From: Halobacillus aidingensis
GTDB lineage: Bacteria; Bacillota; Bacilli; Bacillales; Halobacillaceae
Direction: 5' to 3'
NCBI RefSeq assembly: GCF_900104185.1
Contig: NZ_FNIZ01000010.1
Span: 61,024-125,023 of the forward strand
DNA length: 64,000 bases
The notes beneath the pieces are model-generated. The model was given only the letters and a program-made list of their open reading frames with translations. It was not told the DNA's origin and did not search any database. The position numbers and the translations under genes are program-made. Positions 16,187-26,722 of the stretch are shown here, piece by piece (the first letter of the stretch is position 1; the number at the start of each line of letters is the position of its first letter).

Positions 16187-17906
16187 CAATCAGTTCTTTG
16201 TAACTTGCCACACGATCTCGCCCTCTTTGTTTCGCACCTATGTACATCGCTCGATCCGCTTGACGAATTAAATCAAAAGCTTCTTCACAATGATCAGGAT
16301 AAGTAGCTACCCCAATACTCGCTGTCACTGAGATAGATACAGGCTCATGCGATTCATGAATATGTAATTTAGAAATAAAAGGTTTTTGTATGATCCTCGC
16401 GCGTATGGAATGGGCTACTTTTAATGCCTCACTTTGAGAATACCCTGGCAAAAGAATCACAAATTCCTCTCCACCATACCTTGCAAGTGTCCCATGTCCA
16501 CCCACTACCTCCTGAAGTCTATCTGATAGTGAAGCGAGGACTTCATTGCCACTTTCATGTCCGTATGTATCGTTCACACGCTTAAAGTGATCAATATCCA
16601 ATAAAACGAGGGAAATCGGCGCTCCTCTTTCTTGCCTTTGATTCATTTTAAAGATGTTCACGATATGGTCCTCAAAATAACGATAATTGTATAGGCCAGT
16701 AAGAGCACAACGCTCACTTTCTGCTTTCGTTTTCTCATAATGTCGAGCATTATCTATCGCCACACCTAAATAGTTGCCCAGTATATTTAAAATCATAAAC
16801 TGAAATTGTAGGAAAGCTCGCTTTTTGGTTGAGTAAATGGTAATGACCCCAACAATTTCTCCATTTCTCTCAACGGGTACAGACAATACCGTTTCAGCAC
16901 GGTCAGGAGTATATTGATTTTCTAAGTGGGACCATTCCGATTTCTTTTTATAAAAGACACTCTTTCCTTCCTGCCATGTATTGCCACTGATGCTTTGCCC
17001 CATGGAAAGTTGAATATGAGGAAAATCGATTTCACCCGATCGATCAAAGAAACGGATCAGCTCCATCCGTTTGTTCTTTTTAACGTCATAGACATAAATA
17101 TAATCCACAGGAAGGAGTTCGCTCAATCGATCGACAAAAATATCAAGCACTTCTTTAACTCCGAGTTTTCCTGTCAGCTCATGTCCGATGATACTCGTCT
17201 TTCTTAGATATGTATTCACCTGATTACTGTTATGGTAAAGCATCAACATCCCTGAAATAAAAACGAAAGGAATGCCGACAAAGAAAATTCCACTCATTCC
17301 AAACTCTGAGTAAACCATATAAAGGACAAAGCCAATGGGCAGGACAAGACTTGACGTCAACAATTCCCAGGCAAAACCTTTATCGAGCCATTTTATCTCT
17401 TTATTATAAAGTACTTTTGCTACAAATTTTATTGAGAATTGGTTGAGGACAATTTGGGAGAGTGCATAACTCACGATGGGTACGGCATCGCCTCTATCAT
17501 TCACAGCTGATGGGCCGTGTGTTCCTCCGAGGGCGTAATAGATTCCCGCGGAGACCACTGAAATCAGTAAAAACATAAACAAATTTATCGGTAATCGGTG
17601 CAGGTTTGTCCGACCGAGTCTCATTTTTGCCATTAATGCTAAAATAGCCACCTGAGAAACAATGATCTCTATGAAAAGTCCATAATATAAAAAAACTGCA
17701 AATGCGATCCCCTGCGTAAAAAATACGGGGTGGTCTCCGATTTGCAGCGGAAATAAAGCTACGATGGAAGCAAGGATGATAAAGGCAGCAATTTCTACCC
17801 TGTTTCCTTCTATAACGGGGGATAACCATAAGTACAAGTAAACTAAACTAGCAGGCCAAATAGCTGCCCACACAAACCAAACGCCATATTTCTTTTGCTT
17901 CGTCAT
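16173..17906 (-). CDS. Membrane diguanylate cyclase with GAF and GGDEF domains
   Basis: A 577-residue protein. The N-terminal half (about 1-205) has six to eight transmembrane helices, followed by a GAF domain (about 225-365; GVKEVLDIFVDRLSELLPVDYIYVYD ... SVPVERNGEIVGVITIYS) and a GGDEF domain (about 385-575) with DIDHFKRVNDTYGH and an intact GGEEF at 478-482. It should make c-di-GMP from two GTP. The inhibitory RxxD site that normally sits just before GG(D/E)EF is absent (GGHGTLARY), so product inhibition may be lost. The ATG at 17906 is chosen by homology. It lies immediately upstream of the pilus operon but has its own terminator. Confidence 0.88.
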   Translation of the reverse strand: MTKQKKYGVWFVWAAIWPASLVYLYLWLSPVIEGNRVEIAAFIILASIVALFPLQIGDHPVFFTQGIAFAVFLYYGLFIEIIVSQVAILALMAKMRLGRTNLHRLPINLFMFLLISVVSAGIYYALGGTHGPSAVNDRGDAVPIVSYALSQIVLNQFSIKFVAKVLYNKEIKWLDKGFAWELLTSSLVLPIGFVLYMVYSEFGMSGIFFVGIPFVFISGMLMLYHNSNQVNTYLRKTSIIGHELTGKLGVKEVLDIFVDRLSELLPVDYIYVYDVKKNKRMELIRFFDRSGEIDFPHIQLSMGQSISGNTWQEGKSVFYKKKSEWSHLENQYTPDRAETVLSVPVERNGEIVGVITIYSTKKRAFLQFQFMILNILGNYLGVAIDNARHYEKTKAESERCALTGLYNYRYFEDHIVNIFKMNQRQERGAPISLVLLDIDHFKRVNDTYGHESGNEVLASLSDRLQEVVGGHGTLARYGGEEFVILLPGYSQSEALKVAHSIRARIIQKPFISKLHIHESHEPVSISVTASIGVATYPDHCEEAFDLIRQADRAMYIGAKQRGRDRVASYKELIETVQ

Positions 17907-17982
17907 CCTACCACCCCACCCTAAGGACCTACATTTACGCACGACTATTTTACCATGAGAAATTCAGAACATTACTATCCTA

Positions 17983-19278
17983 TCACGAATTTTCTTTACT
18001 TTCAAAATATTTCCTGACTTTAGATATAAAATATAGCGATCCTGTAATGAGCAGAACGCCGTCTTCTCCAACATTGAAAGAGGCTTTACGAATGGCCTGC
18101 TTGTAATCTTCAATAGCGATGGTCTCCGTTATCTCCGAGTATTCAGCAAGCTCATGGCCTTTCAACGCTCTAGGAAACTCAAATGTTGTCATATAAGCAT
18201 TATCGACAACACTCTCCAGTTGTTTCAACATTTTTTTTACAGGCTTGTCTTCTAAGGCAGAATAGACGAGGACAATTTTTTTACCTGCGTAATGACGTTT
18301 CACCGTTTCTACAAGAGCGCTCGTCCCCTCTTCATTATGGGCCCCATCTATAATCGTCAAAGGCGCGTCCTTAACTTTCTCAAACCTTGCGGGCCAACGT
18401 GTGGATGCCGTGCCTTTTCCATAAAGACTACGGTCAATTCGAACCCCAAGAGACCTTAACACTTCTGCGGCCTGAAGGGCCAACGCCGCGTTTTCCACCT
18501 GATGAGGACCTTTCATCTGACTTACATAGGTTTCAGAATGGAACGTTTCATTTGAGAAAACAAAACTCTCTCCTTCATCACTACTAGATCGATGAGTAAC
18601 TTCAAAATCCATGCCAAGTCTGAACACCTTTGAATCACATGACCGCGCTTTTTTAGTGATTACGTTTATAGCTTCCTGCTGCTTGACTCCAGTAACTACA
18701 GGAATGTCAGGTTTGATGATTCCCGCTTTTTCTACTGCAATTTCTCCTATTGTAGCACCTAGAACATTCATATGATCATGTCCGATATTTGTAATAAGGG
18801 ATAGCACAGGGGTTAGGATATTTGTAGAATCAAACCTTCCTCCCAAACCTGTTTCAATCAATACAATATCAAGCGGAGCCTCGGAAAAATAAAGCATGGC
18901 CATCGCTGTTATGATTTCAAATTCCGTGGGTTCTCCTAAAGAGGTTTGTCTCAATTCTTCAGATAAAGGTTTGACTCTGAGAACTAGTTCAGCCAATTCT
19001 TCATCTTCAATCGGACGTCCATCCACACTGATTCTCTCATTGAACTTCTCTATATAAGGTGAGGTGAAAGTACCGATGGACATTTCCTGCTCTTTTAGGA
19101 TATACCGGAGAAAAGAGAGCGTGGACCCTTTCCCGTTCGTTCCCGCGATATGGACCGCTTTGAATTTTTTCTCGGGATGATCCAGCCTCTCCATCATCCA
19201 TTCCATTCGCTTCAACCCTGGCTTCACTTTGAATTTTTCTCTAGAGTGAATCCAAGCAATTGCATCTTCATAATCCAT
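17983..19278 (-). CDS. folC: Folylpolyglutamate synthase / dihydrofolate synthase
   Basis: A 431-residue Mur-ligase-family enzyme that adds glutamate to folates (and usually to dihydropteroate). Visible motifs are the P-loop VHIAGTNGKGSTLSFL, the segment TSPYIEKFNERISVDG, the Mg-site region ETGLGGRFDSTN, and DGAHNEEGT in the C-terminal ligase domain. It follows valS as in B. subtilis. A terminator sits in the 56-base gap, so expression is by read-through or a promoter near the valS end. Confidence 0.95.
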   Translation of the reverse strand: MDYEDAIAWIHSREKFKVKPGLKRMEWMMERLDHPEKKFKAVHIAGTNGKGSTLSFLRYILKEQEMSIGTFTSPYIEKFNERISVDGRPIEDEELAELVLRVKPLSEELRQTSLGEPTEFEIITAMAMLYFSEAPLDIVLIETGLGGRFDSTNILTPVLSLITNIGHDHMNVLGATIGEIAVEKAGIIKPDIPVVTGVKQQEAINVITKKARSCDSKVFRLGMDFEVTHRSSSDEGESFVFSNETFHSETYVSQMKGPHQVENAALALQAAEVLRSLGVRIDRSLYGKGTASTRWPARFEKVKDAPLTIIDGAHNEEGTSALVETVKRHYAGKKIVLVYSALEDKPVKKMLKQLESVVDNAYMTTFEFPRALKGHELAEYSEITETIAIEDYKQAIRKASFNVGEDGVLLITGSLYFISKVRKYFESKENS

Positions 19279-19293
19279 TTCTATTCCCTCTTT

Positions 19294-19332
19294 TCAAAAA
19301 AGGAGAGTACTCCGTAGAATACCCTCCTCCTT
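19294..19332 (-). terminator. Terminator between valS and folC
   Basis: An imperfect stem (AAGGAG..GGTATTC / GAGTACT.CTCCTT with a 3-base bulge) is followed by a T run on the minus strand. It starts right after the valS stop codon and probably limits folC expression from the valS promoter. Confidence 0.6.
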
Positions 19333-19334
19333 CT

Positions 19335-21977
19335 TTATGCTTTTAACTCTTTGATTCGTGCTTCTACTTTGGCACGCTTATCAAGATAGTCTGTTTCTTT
19401 TTTGCGTTCTTCTTCAACGACATGTCCTGGGGCTTTGCTTACGAAACCTTCGTTGGAAAGTTTCTTTTGAACACGTGTGACTTCTTGATCCCATTTCTTC
19501 CATTCATTCTCAAGACGCTTGATTTCATCTTCGATGTTAATCAATCCTGCTAATGGAAGATACAATTCCGCACCAGTAATGACGGCAGACATCGCTTTTT
19601 CAGGTGCCTGCAAGTCTGTTGCAATCGTCAGTTCACTAGGGTTGCAGAATCTTTCTAAATAGTCACGGTTCTTCTCAAGCTCTTTGACGATATCGTCGTC
19701 TTTCGCCTGGATCATCAACTGGATCTCCTTGGACATCGGTGTGTCCACTTCTGAACGGATATTACGCACAGATCGGATGATGGAAACAAGACGATTCATT
19801 TCTTCAACCGCTTCTTCATTATGGAAATCCTCTCTTACCACCGGCCATGAAGCCTGTGTAATTGACTCTCCTTCATGAGGAAGGTGCTGCCAGATTTCTT
19901 CTGTAATGAATGGCATGAATGGGTGCAGCATACGCATCGTCTGATCGAGCGTGTACGCAAGAATGGAACGGGTCGTATGGATACGCGCTTCGTCTTCTCC
20001 ATACAATGGCAGTTTCGCCATTTCAATATACCAATCACAGAAGTCATCCCAAATGAAGTTGTATAGGTGACGGCCAGCTTCACCGAATTCATATTTATCG
20101 ATGTTCGTCGTCACTTGCTCAATCGTCTGGTTGAGACGAGTCAAAATCCATTGATCAGCAACTGATTTTTCACCTGTGATATCAATGTCTTCATGCTTTA
20201 AGTCGCCCATGTTCATCAAGGCAAAACGGGAAGCGTTCCAAATCTTATTGGCAAAATTCCAAGTTGATTCTACTTTCTCCCAGTGGAAGCGTAAGTCCTG
20301 ACCAGGAGATGAACCAGTGGATAAGAAATAACGAAGTGAATCGGCCCCGTATTTATCAATGACATCCATCGGATCGACACCATTTCCAAGCGATTTACTC
20401 ATCTTGCGTCCTTCAGCATCACGAACAAGACCGTGAATAAGAACATCGTTGAATGGACGCTCGTTTGTAAACTCTAGGGATTGGAAAATCATGCGGCTTA
20501 CCCAGAAACCAATGATGTCATATCCTGTAACGAGTACGTTGGTTGGGAAGTAACGTTTATAATCTTCACTGTTTTCATCAGGCCATCCCATCGTAGAGAA
20601 AGGCCATAAGGCGGAAGAGAACCAAGTATCCAGGACATCTTCATCCTGTTTCCAGTTTTCCGGATCTTTCGGCTCTTCTTTACCGACATGAATTTCGCCC
20701 GTTTCTTTATGGTACCAGGCAGGAATACGATGGCCCCACCATAATTGTCTGGAAATACACCAATCTCTTGTGTTCTCCATCCAGTGTAGATATGGCTTTT
20801 CAAATCGATCAGGAACAAACTGTACTTGATCGTCTCCCTTTTGCAAGTCGATCGACGCATCAGCAAGTGGCTTCATATCAACGAACCATTGCGTGGAAAG
20901 ATAAGGTTCAACGACGGCTCCGCTTCGCTCAGAGTGACCAACGGAGTGCAAGTGTTCTTCAATTTCAAAGAGAACACCATCCTCCTGGAGGTCCTTAACA
21001 ATTTGTTTACGACATTCAAAGCGATCCATACCCTTATACTTACCGGCATTTTCATTCATCGTTCCGTCTTCATTCATGACAAGAACTCGTTCTAGATTGT
21101 GACGGTTCCCAATTTCAAAGTCGTTAGGATCGTGTGCTGGAGTGATTTTCACAGCCCCAGAACCAAACTCCATATCGACATAATCATCAGCGACAATTTC
21201 GATTTCCCGACCAACAATCGGCAGGATCGCTTTTTTACCGATCAGGTGCTTGTAACGTTCATCTTCCGGATGAACGGCAATGGCTGTATCTCCAAGCATC
21301 GTCTCAGGACGAGTGGTTGCAATCTCAATCGTGCCTTCTTCATCTTTCAACGGGTAGCGCATATGGTAAAACGCACCTTGCACATCTTTATACTCCACTT
21401 CGATATCAGACAAAGCCGTCTGCGTGGCAGGGTCCCAGTTGATGATATATTCTCCGCGGTAGATCAGGCCTTTGTCATAAAGAGTTACAAAAACTTCTTT
21501 AACAGCCTCTGAAAGACCCTCATCAAGAGTGAACCGTTCACGAGAATAATCAAGTCCAAGTCCAAGCTTTTCCCACTGGGCACGGATGAATTTCGCATAC
21601 TCATGCTTCCACTCCCACGATTTTTCGAGGAATTTTTCACGGCCGAGATCATGACGAGAGATGCCTTCTTCACGAAGTTTTGCGTCTACTTTTGCTTGTG
21701 TAGCAATTCCCGCATGGTCCATGCCCGGTAGCCAGAGTACATCATATCCCTGCATCCGCTTCACACGTGTCAAGATATCCTGCAATGTCGTGTCCCACGC
21801 GTGGCCGAGGTGCAGCTTCCCTGTAACGTTCGGCGGTGGAATGACGATTGTATAAGGTTCCTTGTTTTTATCTCCTGTTGCTTCAAAAAATTTACCATCT
21901 ACCCAGTATTGATACCGGTCCTTTTCTACGGTTGCCGGATCGTACTTTGTAGGCATTGAAAGATCTTTTTGATCCAT
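19335..21977 (-). CDS. valS: Valyl-tRNA synthetase
   Basis: An 880-residue class Ia synthetase that charges tRNA-Val. It has the HIGH-type motif [15 protein letters not shown] (about 49-63), the editing CP1 domain ([21 protein letters not shown]), the KMSKS motif [10 protein letters not shown] (about 525), the anticodon-binding domain and a C-terminal coiled coil rich in Lys/Glu. Strong AAAGGAGGAAGATCG ribosome site. A T-box leader precedes it, so it should be induced when uncharged tRNA-Val accumulates. Confidence 0.98.
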   Translation of the reverse strand: MDQKDLSMPTKYDPATVEKDRYQYWVDGKFFEATGDKNKEPYTIVIPPPNVTGKLHLGHAWDTTLQDILTRVKRMQGYDVLWLPGMDHAGIATQAKVDAKLREEGISRHDLGREKFLEKSWEWKHEYAKFIRAQWEKLGLGLDYSRERFTLDEGLSEAVKEVFVTLYDKGLIYRGEYIINWDPATQTALSDIEVEYKDVQGAFYHMRYPLKDEEGTIEIATTRPETMLGDTAIAVHPEDERYKHLIGKKAILPIVGREIEIVADDYVDMEFGSGAVKITPAHDPNDFEIGNRHNLERVLVMNEDGTMNENAGKYKGMDRFECRKQIVKDLQEDGVLFEIEEHLHSVGHSERSGAVVEPYLSTQWFVDMKPLADASIDLQKGDDQVQFVPDRFEKPYLHWMENTRDWCISRQLWWGHRIPAWYHKETGEIHVGKEEPKDPENWKQDEDVLDTWFSSALWPFSTMGWPDENSEDYKRYFPTNVLVTGYDIIGFWVSRMIFQSLEFTNERPFNDVLIHGLVRDAEGRKMSKSLGNGVDPMDVIDKYGADSLRYFLSTGSSPGQDLRFHWEKVESTWNFANKIWNASRFALMNMGDLKHEDIDITGEKSVADQWILTRLNQTIEQVTTNIDKYEFGEAGRHLYNFIWDDFCDWYIEMAKLPLYGEDEARIHTTRSILAYTLDQTMRMLHPFMPFITEEIWQHLPHEGESITQASWPVVREDFHNEEAVEEMNRLVSIIRSVRNIRSEVDTPMSKEIQLMIQAKDDDIVKELEKNRDYLERFCNPSELTIATDLQAPEKAMSAVITGAELYLPLAGLINIEDEIKRLENEWKKWDQEVTRVQKKLSNEGFVSKAPGHVVEEERKKETDYLDKRAKVEARIKELKA

Positions 21978-22014
21978 TCGATCTTCCTCCTTTTATTCTC
22001 TTTATAAAAATAAA

Positions 22015-22270
22015 AAACCCTTTCATCCTAAAAAGGACGAAAGGGTTTCATTTCCGTGGTACCACCTTTAATTTACAGGAAGTCATTCCTGTACACTCAA
22101 ATAAAAATAACGGCTTCTAACCGGCTTCTCCTACTCGTTGTTCAAAGAAGCTGCATCAAGGGCGACCTTCCATCAACAGGGTTCCTGGAAAACTCTCACC
22201 AACTGTTTTCCTCTCTGAAGGAATTGTTCATGTACTCTTCCCTATCTAAGCATTTCACGTATAAAGACTA
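22015..22270 (-). promoter_or_regulatory. T-box riboswitch leader of valS
   Basis: The minus-strand leader contains the T-box sequence AAGGTGGTACCACGG (22068-22054), followed by a 14-bp terminator hairpin (AAACCCTTTCGTCC/GGATGAAAGGGTTT) and a T-rich run at about 22049-22010. The T-box can pair with the 5' arm of that hairpin to form the antiterminator. Stem I spans roughly 22240-22140; a GTC (Val) triplet at 22166-22164 is a candidate specifier codon. Uncharged tRNA-Val would pair with it and allow valS transcription. Confidence 0.93.
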
Positions 22271-22278
22271 TAATACAT

Positions 22279-22308
22279 ATTGTATATAAAAAAGAGGCAT
22301 TTAGTCAA
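22279..22308 (-). promoter_or_regulatory. Promoter of the valS T-box transcript
   Basis: Minus-strand TTGACT (22308-22303) and TACAAT (22284-22279) are 18 bases apart, a good sigma-A promoter just before the T-box leader. Confidence 0.65.
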
Positions 22309-22317
22309 CTCTGTCAA

Positions 22318-22360
22318 AGAAAAAGGCGAAAACCCCTGAGCAGATTGCCCAGGAGCCTTT
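22318..22360 (-). terminator. Terminator downstream of spoVID
   Basis: On the minus strand an AAAGGC/GCCTTT outer stem encloses a CTCCTGGGC/GCTCAGGGG inner stem and is followed by a T run. It separates the spoVID transcript from the valS promoter. Confidence 0.65.
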
Positions 22361-22387
22361 ATTCTCCTATGAAAAGAGGTGCTTTTT

Positions 22388-22576
22388 ATGAGTCGTTTGT
22401 ATCGTTATCGTCTGCCTCCATGGTGCAGAACCTGGTTGTTTGTCATTGAAAAATCCTTACTTCCCATCGTTATTTTCCAGGCACTACGAACCATCATCTT
22501 CCCGACTACTTTCGATATCTTCCTTCTCGGATTGGTCCTCGGTTTGTATCTCGCTTTCAAATATAAATGGATTTAG
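22388..22576 (+). CDS. Small membrane protein, unknown function
   Basis: I do not recognise this family. The 62-residue protein has a basic N-terminus (MSRLYRYRLPPWCRTW) and two hydrophobic segments at about 17-34 and 41-57, ending in a Lys-rich tail. An AGAGGTG ribosome site lies 6 bases before the ATG. It is the only plus-strand gene in this area and is convergent with spoVID; the two stop codons overlap (TAG at 22574-22576, TAA complement at 22573-22575). It lies where B. subtilis has ysxE. Coding status is supported by the ribosome site, size and amphipathic pattern, not by homology. Confidence 0.65.
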   Translation: MSRLYRYRLPPWCRTWLFVIEKSLLPIVIFQALRTIIFPTTFDIFLLGLVLGLYLAFKYKWI

Positions 22577-23550
22577 TTCGGAATATACACAATCTGCCCA
22601 GGAGAAACGTCATCTTTATAATCGTTGACTCGTTCTAATTGTTTCACAGATACCTCATACTTTTCCGCAATAGAGGACAGTGTTTCTTCTTCCTGGGCAA
22701 TATACATTTTCATCTGTGTGTACGTGTCCTCCCTGTTCGGGAACAGGTGTTTGAAGATTTGTTTGATCCCGTCCATGCCTCCAGGTGCCTGAGCACTTTC
22801 TTGATCGGATTCTTCGCTGCTGGACTCTTCTACACTGACTTCGCCCCATTCGCTACTATCATAGGAAGGCTCTTCAGGAGGTAACTGGGTATTTTCCTGA
22901 GCATGACCAAAAAACTCTGGGAAACTTTGTGATTTCTTATAAAACCAACGGCCATCATCATCGTCTTCTTTATGCTCACTTTCATCTTTTTCATCAATCC
23001 GAAAAATAGGCGCTTCACGTTCTGGCAGGACAGGAGATTCTTTTGGACTTTGTTCTTGGAAATTGACCGGACCGACCGTCGCGGATTCATCAAACGTCGG
23101 TTCATTTGATGCTTCTTGTTGTTTTTCTTCCAGTCCGTTTATATTCACATGGGCATGAAGGCGAAGTTGACGATTGGCTGGAAGTTCGTAATCAAAACTT
23201 TCGATGTCGATGAGCACATCTTCCAAATTCGATACCCTTTCTAATGGAACAGTGATTTCCACTGGGAAAGAGTGGCTGAACGTATGAATCCCTTCTTCTG
23301 ATGGTTCGACTACATCCATGGTTCGAACAGAAGGTGCAAGAGGACTTTCATCCTGCGCATCCTGGCTTCCAGTTGGAATGTATTCGCCTGCAAGATCGAC
23401 AGTCCCTTTCAACCGGACCTCATCTCCAAGCTCTTCAATGGTAATTTCAGGTTCTAATGATATGCCGATTAACTCGCGAACGCCCTGTCCTTCCTTGAAC
23501 CATATGGATTCATCTAAATAAAAGGAAAATACATTTTGTTTGTTTTGCAA
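22573..23550 (-). CDS. spoVID: Spore coat morphogenetic protein SpoVID
   Basis: A 325-residue spore coat assembly protein. The N-terminal domain of about 145 residues (FSFYLDESIWFKEGQGVRELIGISLEPEI ...) matches the SpoVID N-terminus that mediates spore encasement. A long acidic, low-complexity linker follows, then a C-terminal LysM domain at about 280-325 (AQEEETLSSIAEKYEVSVKQLERVN), which probably contacts cortex glycan. It is shorter than the B. subtilis protein (575 residues) because the linker is reduced. The start is TTG with GGGAGGGG upstream. It is next to hemL as in B. subtilis. Confidence 0.9.
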   Translation of the reverse strand: MQNKQNVFSFYLDESIWFKEGQGVRELIGISLEPEITIEELGDEVRLKGTVDLAGEYIPTGSQDAQDESPLAPSVRTMDVVEPSEEGIHTFSHSFPVEITVPLERVSNLEDVLIDIESFDYELPANRQLRLHAHVNINGLEEKQQEASNEPTFDESATVGPVNFQEQSPKESPVLPEREAPIFRIDEKDESEHKEDDDDGRWFYKKSQSFPEFFGHAQENTQLPPEEPSYDSSEWGEVSVEESSSEESDQESAQAPGGMDGIKQIFKHLFPNREDTYTQMKMYIAQEEETLSSIAEKYEVSVKQLERVNDYKDDVSPGQIVYIPN

Positions 23551-23595
23551 AGTACGGTCCCCTCCCTAAGGTAATAAACACTTTTCTCTATTACC

Positions 23596-23623
23596 ACCTT
23601 ATGCGAGAGTTAGAGTAATATAC
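23596..23623 (-). promoter_or_regulatory. Candidate sigma-E promoter of spoVID
   Basis: Minus-strand GTATATT (23623-23617) and CATAAGGT (23603-23596) are 13 bases apart, near the sigma-E pattern ATATT-13/14-CATAcaaT. spoVID is sigma-E dependent in B. subtilis. The -10 match is partial. Confidence 0.4.
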
Positions 23624-23629
23624 ATAACG

Positions 23630-23658
23630 AAAGCGCATGGGGATTCCCCATGCGCTTT
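23630..23658 (-). terminator. Perfect 14-bp hairpin at the end of the hem operon
   Basis: AAAGCGCATGGGGA is followed by one base and its exact complement, three bases after the hemL stop codon. The T tract is longer on the plus strand, so it may act as a processing or bidirectional element. Confidence 0.65.
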
Positions 23659-23660
23659 TA

Positions 23661-24953
23661 TTATTTACCTTTAATTTGTGAAAAGACTTTCTCAGCCGCT
23701 TGAATTGTTTTCTCGATATCTTCGTCCGTATGTTTGACAGACAAGAACAACCCTTCAAATTGAGAAGGCGGCAAATACACACCTTCTTCAATCATTCCCT
23801 GGAAATAACTCGTGAACAATTCCAAGTCGGATTGGTTGGCTGTTTCAAAGTTCGTTACAGGTTCGTTTGTAAAGAAGAACCCGACCATTGAACCCGCCCG
23901 GTTCACTGTCAGTGGAATGTCGTGTTTTTCAGCGGCTTCCTCGTAACCTTCAATCAGGCGATCTACTTTTTTGTTAATGGAAGCATATGCTTCTTCCGTC
24001 ATAGCGGAGATGGTTTCATAGCCTGCCGTCATCGCGAGCGGGTTGCCAGAAAGCGTACCGGCTTGATAGATATCTCCAACAGGAGCGACCCGTTCCATGA
24101 TTTCTCGCTTTCCACCATAGGCGCCTACAGGAAGACCGCCCCCAATTACTTTTCCAAGGCAAGTCATGTCAGGAGTCACACCAAAGTGGCCCTGAGCACT
24201 GTAGTATCCAACACGGAAACCAGTCATAACTTCATCAAAGATCAGGACGGTCCCATTGTCTTCCGTCATCTTTCTTAACTCTTGCAGGAAGCCATCATTT
24301 GGTGGGACGACACCCATGTTTCCGGAAACAGGCTCAATAATGACAGCAGCTAGATCGTCTCCGAACTCTTCGAAAACGTATCGGACGCTTTCTAAGTCAT
24401 TGTAAGGGACCGTTATCGTATTTTGCGCAATGGATTCCGGTACACCGGGAGAGTCCGGCAGTCCAAGAGTCGCTACGCCAGAGCCTGCTTTGATCAGCAA
24501 GGAATCTCCATGGCCATGGTAATTTCCTTCAAACTTCAAAATTTTATCGCGGCCTGTGTACCCACGAGCCACACGAAGGGCACTCATCGTCGCTTCTGTT
24601 CCTGAGTTCACCATACGCAGCATTTCAATAGAGGACACCCGTTCTCTCACAAGGGAAGCCAATTCGTTTTCCATTTCTGTAGGAGCACCGAAGCTCGTCC
24701 CATTCGCTGTCGCTTTGGTTAAGGCTTCTGTCACCTTTTCATCGGCATGGCCTAAAATTAATGGACCAAAGCTTAAGACATAATCGATGTATTCATTGCC
24801 ATCGAGATCATAGAGTTTAGAACCTGCACCCTTTTCCATAAAAATCGGATCCATCTGCACAGATTTAAATGCACGTACAGGGGAGTTCACTCCACCTGGC
24901 ATTAAGTCTACTGCTTTCGTATAGGCTTGTTTTGAACGATCAAATGTTTTCAT
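23661..24953 (-). CDS. hemL: Glutamate-1-semialdehyde 2,1-aminomutase
   Basis: A 430-residue PLP enzyme that converts glutamate-1-semialdehyde to 5-aminolevulinate in the C5 haem pathway. It shows the class III aminotransferase layout: [15 protein letters not shown] at the N-terminus, [27 protein letters not shown], and the PLP lysine in [17 protein letters not shown] (about 267). It is the last gene of the hemAXCDBL operon, 24 bases after hemB. Confidence 0.98.
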   Translation of the reverse strand: MKTFDRSKQAYTKAVDLMPGGVNSPVRAFKSVQMDPIFMEKGAGSKLYDLDGNEYIDYVLSFGPLILGHADEKVTEALTKATANGTSFGAPTEMENELASLVRERVSSIEMLRMVNSGTEATMSALRVARGYTGRDKILKFEGNYHGHGDSLLIKAGSGVATLGLPDSPGVPESIAQNTITVPYNDLESVRYVFEEFGDDLAAVIIEPVSGNMGVVPPNDGFLQELRKMTEDNGTVLIFDEVMTGFRVGYYSAQGHFGVTPDMTCLGKVIGGGLPVGAYGGKREIMERVAPVGDIYQAGTLSGNPLAMTAGYETISAMTEEAYASINKKVDRLIEGYEEAAEKHDIPLTVNRAGSMVGFFFTNEPVTNFETANQSDLELFTSYFQGMIEEGVYLPPSQFEGLFLSVKHTDEDIEKTIQAAEKVFSQIKGK

Positions 24954-24977
24954 TTTACGACACCCTTTCTGTCCGCG

Positions 24978-25955
24978 TTATTGATTTAACCAACGAGCTG
25001 CATCTTTAGCGAAATAAGTAATAATGAGATCAGCGCCTGCTCGTTTCATAGAGGTGAGTTTTTCAAGAACCATTTCTTCTTCATTGACCCAGCCATTTTG
25101 AGCTGCTGCTTTGATCATGGAATACTCCCCACTGACATTGTAGGCGACCAGTGGCAAGTTGAAACGATCTTTCACTTCGCGCATGATGTCAAGATAAGCA
25201 AGCGCCGGTTTAACGATCAGGAAGTCTGCACCTTCTTCGACATCCGACTCTGCCTCCCTTAATGCTTCCAGGCGGTTCGCAGGATCCATTTGGTAAGCAC
25301 GGCGGTCACCAAATTGAGGAGAGCTATGAGCCGCATCGCGGAATGGACCATAAAAAGAAGAAGCATACTTAACAGCGTAAGACATGACAGGGATGTGACT
25401 GAACCCTGCTTCATCAAGGCCCTCACGAATAGCCGCAACAAAACCATCCATCATGTTCGATGGGGCAATGATGTCAGCGCCTGCTTCCGCTTGAGTGATC
25501 GCTGTTTTCGTAATGTAAGTTAAAGACTCATCATTGGCAATATCTCCATCGCGGACAATTCCACAATGACCATGATCGGTATATTGACATAGACACGTAT
25601 CCGCAATCACGGTTAAGGAAGGAAAACCTTCTTTAATTTGACGGATGGCACGTTGGACAATCCCCTCTTCGTGATAGGCTTGACTTCCTACGTCGTCTTT
25701 TTCTGCTGGTACACCAAAGACAATGACAGATTTAATACCCAACCTTACCAGCTCGTCCATTTCCTCATTCAAGTGATCGAGGGAGACTTGATGGACTCCC
25801 GGCATCGAAGCAACTGGGTTTTTGATGTCTTCTCCTTCTACAACAAAGATCGGGTAGATTAAATCTTCCGTACGAAGATGGGTCTCTCTCACAAGCGCTC
25901 TCATGGAATCCGTTCGGCGCAAGCGACGGTGGCGTTTGAACTGCAAATCTTTCAT
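24978..25955 (-). CDS. hemB: Porphobilinogen synthase (5-aminolevulinate dehydratase)
   Basis: A 325-residue enzyme that condenses two 5-aminolevulinate molecules into porphobilinogen. The zinc-binding cysteine cluster ([14 protein letters not shown], about 120-133) and the two Schiff-base lysines ([17 protein letters not shown] and [11 protein letters not shown]) are visible. Starts 2 bases after the hemD stop; the ribosome site is inside hemD. Confidence 0.98.
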   Translation of the reverse strand: MKDLQFKRHRRLRRTDSMRALVRETHLRTEDLIYPIFVVEGEDIKNPVASMPGVHQVSLDHLNEEMDELVRLGIKSVIVFGVPAEKDDVGSQAYHEEGIVQRAIRQIKEGFPSLTVIADTCLCQYTDHGHCGIVRDGDIANDESLTYITKTAITQAEAGADIIAPSNMMDGFVAAIREGLDEAGFSHIPVMSYAVKYASSFYGPFRDAAHSSPQFGDRRAYQMDPANRLEALREAESDVEEGADFLIVKPALAYLDIMREVKDRFNLPLVAYNVSGEYSMIKAAAQNGWVNEEEMVLEKLTSMKRAGADLIITYFAKDAARWLNQ

Positions 25956-25957
25956 AT

Positions 25958-26722
25958 TTATCTTTTCCCTTCGTTAGAAAAATAGTAAGTCATTTGTTTT
26001 AACATATGGGCGATAGTGAACTGATCGGGAACGTGAACGTTGGTAAACCCACATTTTTTTGCTTCTTTAGCTGTCGTCGGACCGATACAGAAACAAGGAA
26101 TCTCTCCACCTTGATTCTGGACCATAGACACAAATGCACGTACGGTCGACGGACTTGTAAAGGTTAATGCATCAATCTCTCGTTCCTGAATCCACGCAAG
26201 GAGTTCAGGCTTTTTTTCTTCCACTAGTAGCGTATCATACACGGTCATGGAATGGAAAAATACACCCTTGTCATTAAACATGCGAGGAAGAGCGTCTCTT
26301 GAACGATTTCCTCTTATGTACAAAATATTGCCAGGCTGAGGCTGGCTGGAAAGAAACTCTTTCCCCATCGAAGACGCATGATATTTTGAAGGGATGAAAT
26401 CAGCCTTAAATCCAAAATCATTTAAACGTTTCTCGGTTTTAGATCCGATGATGGCGAATTTAAGAGATGGTGGAACCTCAATCTTGTACTTTTTCAGAAG
26501 CTCGAAAAAAAACTTCACGCCATTCGCGCTTGTGATAAACACCCAGGAATAGTCGTGAAGTCGTTTCAAAATCTCTTGATGAGACTCAGAATCATTCAAT
26601 TGGAAGGAGAGAAGGGGAGTGTGATAGACAACTCCCCCTTCTGCTTCTATTCTTTCAATAAATGAGCGTGCTTGGGACTGTCCTCTCGTCACGAGAATTC
26701 TCTTCCCTTGCAATGGCTGCAT
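25958..26722 (-). CDS. hemD: Uroporphyrinogen-III synthase
   Basis: A 254-residue, two-domain enzyme that cyclises hydroxymethylbilane to uroporphyrinogen III. The family is poorly conserved, but [40 protein letters not shown] and [16 protein letters not shown] are typical. Start and stop overlap with hemC in TAATG, which implies translational coupling. Confidence 0.95.
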   Translation of the reverse strand: MQPLQGKRILVTRGQSQARSFIERIEAEGGVVYHTPLLSFQLNDSESHQEILKRLHDYSWVFITSANGVKFFFELLKKYKIEVPPSLKFAIIGSKTEKRLNDFGFKADFIPSKYHASSMGKEFLSSQPQPGNILYIRGNRSRDALPRMFNDKGVFFHSMTVYDTLLVEEKKPELLAWIQEREIDALTFTSPSTVRAFVSMVQNQGGEIPCFCIGPTTAKEAKKCGFTNVHVPDQFTIAHMLKQMTYYFSNEGKR

